Shown here: positions 56,001 to 64,000 of the stretch, piece by piece
How the letters are laid out: each line of letters opens with the position of its first letter
Numbering within the stretch: position 1 is the first letter of the stretch
Position numbers and translations under genes: made by a program
The notes under the pieces: generated by a model
Seen by the model: only the letters and a program-made list of their open reading frames with translations
Databases searched by the model: none
What the model was told of the DNA's origin: nothing
Assembly (NCBI RefSeq): GCF_030936135.1
Contig: NC_082618.1
Location: forward strand, 7,041,034-7,105,033
Source of the DNA: Gavia stellata
Taxonomy: Eukaryota; Chordata; Aves; Gaviiformes; Gaviidae
Reading direction: 5' to 3'
Length of the DNA: 64,000 nt

Positions 56001-59000
56001 CTGAGATATGTTCAAAAGTATGTTCTGTTCTTTCAGCTCTGATCTTTAAAAAAAGAGGGAGGATAATAAGCACTTAAAGAAAATATTTGAACAGCTCGTG
56101 TCATTGACATATATACAGATAATGGCTGAAATTTAATAGCAAATAGTGCTTCTTGAAGAATTTTTTTTTCCTAGTGGAAGTGAATTAATATATTTTTATT
56201 GCTAAGGCACCATACATTAGTGGCAACAATTTTCTGTAGGATACTTTGGACAAACAATGATGGTAGGTACACTGCCATTGTGGTTAAAAATCTACTTTAC
56301 TAATCGAAGTAGAAATTAGACTTCGTTGCAAAGGCAAAGACATCTTTCTTCATTAACTTTTCTTTTTCCTAGGGAATTAGAGGGGCGTTTGTTAAATGAG
56401 CCTAAAGAATCCTTTGTTCCTTTGATAGTTACTTAGCTAATTGCTGTTTAAAAAATGTGTTGACATCTCAGATTTTATGGTTTAATCCCACAGTTGCTGT
56501 AGAGACCAAGATTTTCAGAATAGCTGTTCAGCAGACTGTTTTGTGCCTTTCTCTTATTTCCCTTGCTTGTGTGATACAAGAGCTTGTGAACTATAGTGTT
56601 TTTCCGTTATCATATTGTTGCTTAGAAACAACTGGGAATGTGATATCTTACAGAACTGAGCTGAAAATATACTTTTAATACTATGAATTTTGGTAAAATT
56701 ACCGTGACTTTGACCAAGGTTGTGTTCTTCACTTGGACTTACAAAAGTACTCAGCAATGAAGTTCTCATATCTAAATGCTTTTGGAGGTGTTACAGGTCT
56801 ATAATCATAGTAAGTGTGGTCTTGCACTAGATAGTTAAGAGATGCAGAATTTGATGTGATGTGTATTTCATTTTAACACTGACGTTATTCTGCAGACTTC
56901 ATACCTTTTCTTTTGATACTAAATAAGGTTTCCGTTACAGAAGACGGTAATAGTTTCGATTAAGTATGCTTAACCCAGCCTTTCTGCTCTGCAGGGCTGC
57001 CTGATTTGTCATGAAGGCCTTGATAAAATGGCAGAGGTGTATTTCAAGTTGCAGATTCTTTAAGATCCTGTATATATATTGAGAGATTGTAGAATGCAGA
57101 ATGAGTATCTAAGAGCACTTTGTGGTTTTCATGGAAAAAAAAGTTCAGGTATTTTAAAAAGAATGTTTAGTCCTACTCTTGGCCCTACTTGAAATACAGA
57201 TCTCGAATTGCTAGACCTAGGATTAAGGAATATTCTTTCCTAGACTGTAATACCACAGTAGGTCCCAGAGAGTGAGAAACTGGCTTTTGGCCACTTCACG
57301 CTTGAGCAGTAGGTGGTTAATCTGCCTAACAAGGAAGCTGGAGACACAATCTTCTTAATACATATCATAAAAACTTTTCAGGCAGCATTTCATAACACTA
57401 TTGAAAATTAAGATTGAGCAGTTTAGTTTGTGTTGAAAACTAGATGGTAATGTTATTACTTTCATTACTGTCATTAATCTCATTCAAATTACTCTGATGC
57501 TGGACTTTCTTCTTACTATGACAATTACTTGCTACTTATGTTTAACTTCTGTCATTAATCTTCCAATGTTGAAATGTTTGTGTACTTATACATTCACTTG
57601 AACTCTCTATCCTTGCCCTTCCCATGGTTTGGTATGCATTCTTTGAAAGTGCATTTTCTTCCCTCCTCTTCCCCCTGCCATGCTGCTGCTCAGTTCTGGG
57701 ACAGGTCTTCTGTCACCACAGTACTGTAGCAGGACCTCTTGGTAACAAATTATTGGAAGCAGAGGACTACTGTTATATGGCTGTTACATTAGAGTGGTCT
57801 GTCTGGCTAGCTTTGGCCAAAGGTTTTGGGTTTGACTAACCCAGTATATATGACAGAAATGTGATCAGGTATTTCAAGTGTTTTTTTCAGCTTCTGCTAA
57901 TAAAAACTAACAGCAAAAACCAGGCAGAGGAGTCAGTTTTCTGAGCACCTTAAGTGATCTGTAGGCCACGAACCACCAAAAAATCATAGTTTAGGAATCC
58001 CTAGGCTCTACAAGCAAGAAAATTGGAGAGATATTTCTGCTACTTCATGCACAGATGTGTTAATATATTCTTAATCTGTTGAGAAACACTAGGCTATGGG
58101 TAGGCAGACATTAAAACATGAATTTGTGTTTCATAATACACAAGTGTTCTAATGTGTGTGGTGGTCTTTTGTTTGGTTTTTGGTGTGGTGTTTTTGTGGG
58201 TTTTTTTTAATTAAAAAGTCCTGGGGGGGGGGGGGGGGGAGGGAAATTGGAACTAAAATAGCAAGGAAGTACCTTGCTGTTTCATGTGCACATTCCTGTT
58301 CTTAAATATTCTTTCCCTGACAAGACATATTTTTCTCTTCATGTGTTTTGTTGGGTTTTTTCCTTCTTCTCCTCTTACACAAAATGAATTTGGGATGTTG
58401 AGCACTGACCCTGAGTGGGTCCTCCGAGTACCTGAGGCAGCTGAGCGAGGGTGAAATCTGGCTTCTCCATCTAGTGGATTCTGCAGTAAATACACGTTGC
58501 TGTTTGACGTCACTCTGTTGCCAGGGAGACTGCTGTCACCAGTTCAGCGATGTGACTCTACTGCGGCAAGTTAGAGGAGCAGATTGGTTTTGTGTAAGGA
58601 CCTTGTTTTGGATTGAAAATAACTAGAGGGTTTCCTCTGTAGACTACACAACATCAGGCAACACTACATCAGGGTCTCCTCGTGTTGCTTCTGCTCCTTT
58701 ACCTTACTCTGTGCCATCCTTCTTTGCCATTCCCTTCTGGGATTCTCTACTTTTGTTCCTCCTGATGCTTATGGGCTTGGTCTGACCTTCTTTTCCACTT
58801 TCTCTGACCATCTTCCTCCTCACACCTGAAATCAGGGGGGCTTTGCGTGCTCAGGCCTAGGACTTCCTGCAAACTGATGGCTTAAGAATTAGTTGCATCC
58901 AAAAAGATGAAAATGTTGGATATTTTCTCAGCTGGAGGCAAAATATGATAGGACAATTATTATGTAAAGGAATTCAAATTAGTCTTCTAATGTACTATTT

Positions 59001-62000
59001 ATCTAGACATGTCATTCTGCTCTTTCTCTTGTAATTTATTATCAATATAAGGCAAGTAAAAGTACTGAAATCTAAAAAAAAAAAAAGTATGATATGTACT
59101 TACTATGGCATCACTTTGCTCCCTATGCAATATACTGGTGTGTCCCAAGAGGTACCCTGGTGAATGCTGAAATGATGACACCATCACCCCCACATGAAAT
59201 ACCTTCATATTTTGGAAATAAAATATAGCAGGTGTTGTCTTTGTCTTGTGTTAACTTCAGGTTTGACTTTACCCAGTGGGTTTTTGGCCCTTTTTGAGTT
59301 TTAAGAGGGGAATTTTTCTACAGTTTTTATCTTAGCTGTTAGGTAGTAGCAGAAACTACCTGTCAGAGCAGTAGAAGCCTGTAAAAACTGAGAAGTTGTC
59401 AAGATTACTTCTGCTGTCCTTTTAAATAACTGTCAACCCTGAGTTCTTTCGAAGTAGAAAGCAGATGCTTGAGGAAAGAGAACTGACTGAAATTCCTCCA
59501 TGGTAATATCGTTCAACAGATAGCTTGCTACTGCTGTCACTTACAACACCTGAATTTTAGCACATGTTTCTGTGTTTTAATTTTTTTTTTCATGCAAGCC
59601 TTATTTCCTGAAGAGGCTTAAGGGTAGTTTTAATTACTGTGCTCCTTATTGTACTATATGATCTCTCTCTATTTGATTACCCAGGGCAAGGGCAGCAACG
59701 TCCTTCAGCTCCAGCAGCAAACCCAGCACCCAGCAAACCACAGCAACAAAATGGCAATTTGTCAGTAGCAGGTGAGAGTAATCCTGGGCAGGAATTGGTT
59801 TTCATTTGTGCAGTGCAAAGCTACAGCTTAAATTTAAAAAAGATCCTTTCTATAATGGTGTTGCACAAGAAACGCTCCATTAAAGACTAACCCATAGGTT
59901 GACAAGGTGAATTCTCTCAAGAGGCTACTGTACACTTGGATTTAATAATAAATTTAAAAAAAAAAGGTCTGTCCCACTTCCCTTCTCTTTCCCAAGGGAG
60001 AAAAAAATAGGAAACAACTTTGGTGAAGCAGTGTAAACTGAACATCTAGTCTAATGCAGTTTTGCATTCTTGAACCAGTGCTCTGTGGGCACCCAAGTAG
60101 GCTGCGGTTTGGAGCTGGCCAACAGGTGTGTTACTGATGCTGAGATATTGAGGCCAAACAGTTTAGGTGGTACAGGACTGAAATTATGTGGTAGTACATC
60201 TATAAATACGACTTTTTGATCAAGACTTTAAATAGTGAGATACTGAAAAAGGCAGTCAATTTAAATGTCAGCCTGTAGACTTTTTTTTGAAGCAAAAATG
60301 TTGTCAGTCCTAGCTCTTGGTACTGCTTTAACCTGTCTGTATTCTTTAGCCCTGCATTTAAGTATTTTGAAATAGTAAAATTTTGACACTTGTTTACTGC
60401 AGCAGAAAACAAGCTCTTCCTTCTTGTACTTAAAGCTGATCATAAAAGTTCTACATTTATACATTAACAAGATTCAGTGTAGAATTAGCAGTATTGCTTT
60501 ATGTCAGGAATTTATTTGATTGTGGGGTACCATTCCTTAGTTGTTCCCTCAAATGGTATAGATCTAAATCTTGATGTGCCATATTTTAGAGGATTTACTG
60601 CTGACTAGTTGTTTCCCAAGTAGACTGTGTTCAAGTGATTGGCTCTGGACACATCTCTACTTCCAGTCTAAGTGCTCTAAAGGTCTGAATGTGTCTCTTC
60701 TGCAGCAGTTTTCAGCCTAGAAAATACTTACAACCAAGAGCAGAAGTGATTCAACAAACTTTCAGCCACTCTGTGGTGCCCACATAGCACAGTGAATGGA
60801 GCTTTAAGTGCCTACCCAGTGTTAAGTATGACTTTGCCTTCTACGCAGCTCCCCATAGTGTGGTGTGAAAAGTTCTGCCTACCTTGCACCACGAGTTGGT
60901 TTTAACCTGGCCTTTGTCTGCAAGGCTGAAATTCTGTATGCTTTGTTGTGGTTTTTGAAAGGTCCTGCTGCTCCAAAGTACCATGCTCCCTCAAACCAGT
61001 TTGGTAAAGCGAGTGCTCCCAGCTCAGCGAAGACACCAGGAGGATCGCAGGCCAAAGTAGTGCCGATTGCCAGCTTGAACCCATACCAATCCAAGTGAGT
61101 TATTGTGGTTTGCCAGGTATTACTCAATGTCACAGGCATGAAGGAACAAGAGCTTCCTTATGCTTTCTCGCCTGTGAATCTCTGTCAAATCATTCTTTCA
61201 GTCCTTTTGAGTTTATTGGTTAGCTTCAAACAAACAAACCCAACAATGCCAACAAAGCCACCCCAAAAAAAACCCCAACAAAAAAAACCTCCACAAAACC
61301 AGCTGTACAGGTTTTGGTTTGGTTTTTGTTTCTTGTTTGTGAGCTGGGGTTTTTCGGGGTTTTGTTTTGTTTTTAATTTCATCGACACTCTGGCAATCTG
61401 AGATTTGCCTTTGCATTGTCTTGGTGAAGTTACCCTGCTGAGCTTGATAGGTTTTTAATATTTTAGTTGAAGATCAATTGGCTTCCCTTTTTTTTCCTAA
61501 AGCAACCTTCTTTTTGGTAACTTAATGACAAAACAGCTCAGTAAGCTATTCACTTCGGCTACTGTTCTGTTGAAAAGCATGAGGATGTAATTATTTTGTG
61601 AATGACATTTTTAAGTTATGCAGACTGATTTGATTACCCAAGTTAAATGCGAATCCTATAATTGAGCTCTTGAGTTTGGCTTTTCAGAACAGCCAAACTG
61701 CTGCATGAGAAATGTACCCTAGAAGAGTAAAAGATTTGAGGCCTGCTTCTATGCAGAAGGCTTGTTCGCTACTATTATCATACTAGATGCTTTATGGCTG
61801 TCTTTGTTGCTTTCTCTACAACTTTCTGCCTTTAATGGTCTAGGCCATTAAAATAGAAAGTGGCAGAAAAGCACATAGAGTTGCTGAGGTGCAGTGGGAA
61901 GATTCTGGCTTTTAAATAGTGACATTACAGTTCCAAAGGTTTGTCAATTCAATCTCTTTAAAAAAAAAACCCAAAAAACAACAACAAAAAAAAACAAACC

Positions 62001-63678
62001 CTAAAAACCACCCAGACACAGAACAGTGATTTCTTGCACGATTTCAGGTGGACCATTTGTGCTCGTGTTACCCAAAAAGGCCAGATCCGCACGTGGAGCA
62101 ACTCCCGTGGTGAAGGAAAGCTCTTCTCTATAGAGCTAGTTGATGAAAGCGTAAGTGTTATATGTTGAGAAAAAGATAATGTAAGCCAGATGCTGATGAA
62201 CTCTTCATAAAGACAGAATAGAGGAAATAAAGTGTATTATAGGAAATGTTTTTTTTATTACGACTGAAGCTTGTATTCCTGTATTCATTAAGTTGAGCGT
62301 CAACGACCCAGTTTTTATCCAGAATGAAGTCTTAAATGTATGGCATTACTGATTATTTTTCATCAAAGTCTATAGTGTGTGACTAAATTTTTGCAGCTTC
62401 AAAATATAGCTGTTTATGGAAACTGACAACCTAATACTTAGGTTTGTGGTTGTTTCCTGCAGATTGAGAATGAGGTCTCATCCTTGCCTGTATACATGTT
62501 ACAAAACAGGGAGTGAGAGGAGCATTGCCTCCAAGTTATAAGCTTTCATTTTCATGAGGAAATCGAAGTACAAATTATTGTAACACTAGGAAATTTCATC
62601 TGTGGTTTGTTTGGGAAATGGTATCTGGTTAATCTAACTAAACTTGCAGTTTGTCAAACCTCTTATCAAATTACAGCCTTCTGTCGTGAAAACAAACAAG
62701 ATTCTGCTAGATTGTTTAGTATAAAATGTGAGGTTAATAATGTAACGTGTTGTCATCAGCCATTTGTTTTCTCCACATACAGTCTGTATTCAAATGTTTT
62801 GAAAAAACAATATTTATTTCTAGTGAGTTTATAATTGTTATTAATTCTTACTTAAAGACTTGACACGTATGAGCAGGAGGTATCACAATATACTGTGTGC
62901 TAATTTGTGGAGCTGCATGATCTATTTGTGGTTTTTTTTTTTTTTTGCATGTAATGGCAATTAATGCCAGTTTTATGAGTACCTTTTCAGAGGTATGTAT
63001 ATATGATATGTAGGTCTTATGCATTTCTTTCTGAAGCTCTAAGTATACTAATGAGACTTGAATATGAGAATTGATGGTCAGGTGTAGAATATGTCATTTT
63101 AGCTGTAACTACAAATGTGAGGAGAATGTTGTTTGTTTCTCACATGCCTGGAGCTAGCCTGGCAGACCACGCTGTGTCTGTAGAACTGATGCCACTTAAC
63201 ATTGCAAAGATTTCTTTTTATTTTTTTTCATGCCGAATTTCAGTTCTGACCAGCTCTCCTATTTTCCTGCAGGGTGAGATTAGAGCTACTGCATTCAATG
63301 ATCAAGCAGACAAGTTCTTTCCACTCATTGAATTGAACAAGGTATGGTAGCATTGTGCTTTCATAGACTGACATGAGCTAGAAAAGAAGAACTTCAGCAT
63401 AGCAAGGATTTTTAAAGGTGAACACAATCTATTTTCTCTGTCCGACTTCTGATAATATCCGCTGTTTCATTGCTTTCTCCTGTAGGTATATTATTTTACC
63501 AAAGGCAATTTGAAGACTGCTAACAAGCAATATACAGCTGTTAAGAATGACTATGAGATTACATTCACTAATGAGACTTCAGTTGTGCCCTGTGATGATG
63601 CCCAGCATCTTCCATCTGTTCAGTTTGAGTTTGTATCCATCTCTGACTTGGAGAACACACCCAAAGACTCAATTGTTG
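52728..63678 (+). CDS. RPA1: Replication protein A 70-kDa subunit, exons 1-10 (5' part)
   Basis: Ten exons in phase give the first 314 residues: 52728-52760, 53092-53139, 53411-53489, 54031-54139, 54954-55042, 59685-59771, 60962-61094, 62048-62150, 63273-63341, 63486-63678. The gene runs past the right edge (human protein 616 aa). Residues 1-115 form the N-terminal OB fold that recruits DNA-damage proteins ([28 protein letters not shown]). Next is a Gln/Pro/Ala-rich flexible linker (about 120-180). The first high-affinity single-strand DNA-binding OB fold, DBD-A, begins at [20 protein letters not shown] and includes TRTWSN-like [19 protein letters not shown]1 is the large subunit of the RPA heterotrimer, which coats single-stranded DNA in replication, repair and recombination. 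Intron 5 is the longest in the window (4.6 kb). The linker exons are the least conserved part, as expected. Confidence 0.97.
55043..59684 (+). other. RPA1 intron 5 (4.6 kb)
   Basis: AT-richer than the flanking genes. No exon or recognisable interspersed repeat was seen. It contains homopolymer and simple tracts, including a run of 16 or so G at 58221-58238 and a T/G-rich block at about 58155-58215. Confidence 0.6.
58221..58238. repeat. Poly-G run
   Basis: An uninterrupted G tract of roughly 16-17 bases in RPA1 intron 5, followed by AGGGAAA. It can form a G-quadruplex in principle. Length may be imprecise because such runs are hard to sequence. Confidence 0.8.
61228..61372. repeat. A/C-rich block facing a T/G-rich block (imperfect inverted repeat)
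   Basis: In RPA1 intron 7, an A/C-rich stretch (AAACAAACAAACCCAAC, CCCCAAAAAAAACCCC) is followed, after a short centre (AGCTGTACAG), by a T/G-rich stretch (GGTTTTGGTTTGG, GGGGTTTTTCGGGGTTTTG). The halves are near reverse complements, so the transcript could form a long imperfect hairpin. A second A/C-rich tract is at about 61960-62010, just before exon 8. Confidence 0.55.
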
Positions 63679-64000
63679 GTCAGTCTAAGTAGCAAAATGG
63701 CAAGCTCTAAAACTTTGAAGTTTTACTTTTGTGTCCTGAATACCGGGGAGGCAGTGAGCAGACAATGCTTTGAGTGTTGTGATCTCTTACATGAAGTTAT
63801 CCAGTGATGATTGCCCTTAAAATACCTTATTGTACCTTATTGTACTATGACCATTGTTTTCCACGGAAAAGGGCTGAAAGAAAAATGTCCTTGCTCAGCA
63901 CGTGTGCATTTCATACCTTCCATGGTCTTGCTTTCTTTCACTATCTAATTATCTCTGTAGTGATTTTGGCATAATTCATTGCATCCAAGTCCAAGTTGCA

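Overview
This is a gene-dense stretch of vertebrate nuclear DNA, almost certainly from a bird. It has compact introns, GC-rich CpG-island promoters, and a truncated CR1 retroposon ending in the avian-style ATTCTGTG octamer tail. The gene order WDR81 - SERPINF2 - SERPINF1 - SMYD4 - RPA1, with miR-22 just upstream, is the order I know from human 17p13.3. Exons were joined by reading splice sites and checking that reading phases close. The four complete genes close exactly: WDR81 1,910 aa, SERPINF2 521 aa, SERPINF1 417 aa, SMYD4 798 aa.

Layout: (1) 57-6896, + strand: the last 17 coding exons of an AIFM3-like gene (Rieske domain plus FAD/NAD oxidoreductase), whose 5' end lies outside the window. 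(2) 6897-9230: no recognisable gene. (3) About 9230-11600, - strand: the miR-22 hairpin (about 9511-9598) and the probable MIR22HG host transcript, fired from a large CpG island (about 9.9-13.6 kb). (4) The other side of this island starts WDR81 (+): a non-coding first exon, a minisatellite in intron 1, then a 3.56-kb first coding exon and nine more, with a poly(A) signal at 25,884. (5) 28,200-45,739, +: two serpins in tandem, SERPINF2 (alpha-2-antiplasmin) then SERPINF1 (PEDF). They share exon lengths of 204 and 143 nt, as expected from an old tandem duplication. A CR1 copy sits in a SERPINF2 intron. (6) 46,564-52,511, -: SMYD4, tail-to-tail with SERPINF1 and head-to-head with RPA1. (7) 52,728 to the right edge, +: RPA1 exons 1-10, continuing outside the window.

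There is no operon logic. Organisation is by shared promoters (MIR22HG/WDR81, and SMYD4/RPA1 with only 216 bp between start codons) and by tandem duplication (the serpins). I found no wholly new system. The points most worth a second look are the AIFM3-like gene beside miR-22, a repeated CCTTTAAGG motif in the MIR22HG/WDR81 island, the WDR81 intron minisatellite, and the unusual N- and C-terminal ends of the bird alpha-2-antiplasmin.
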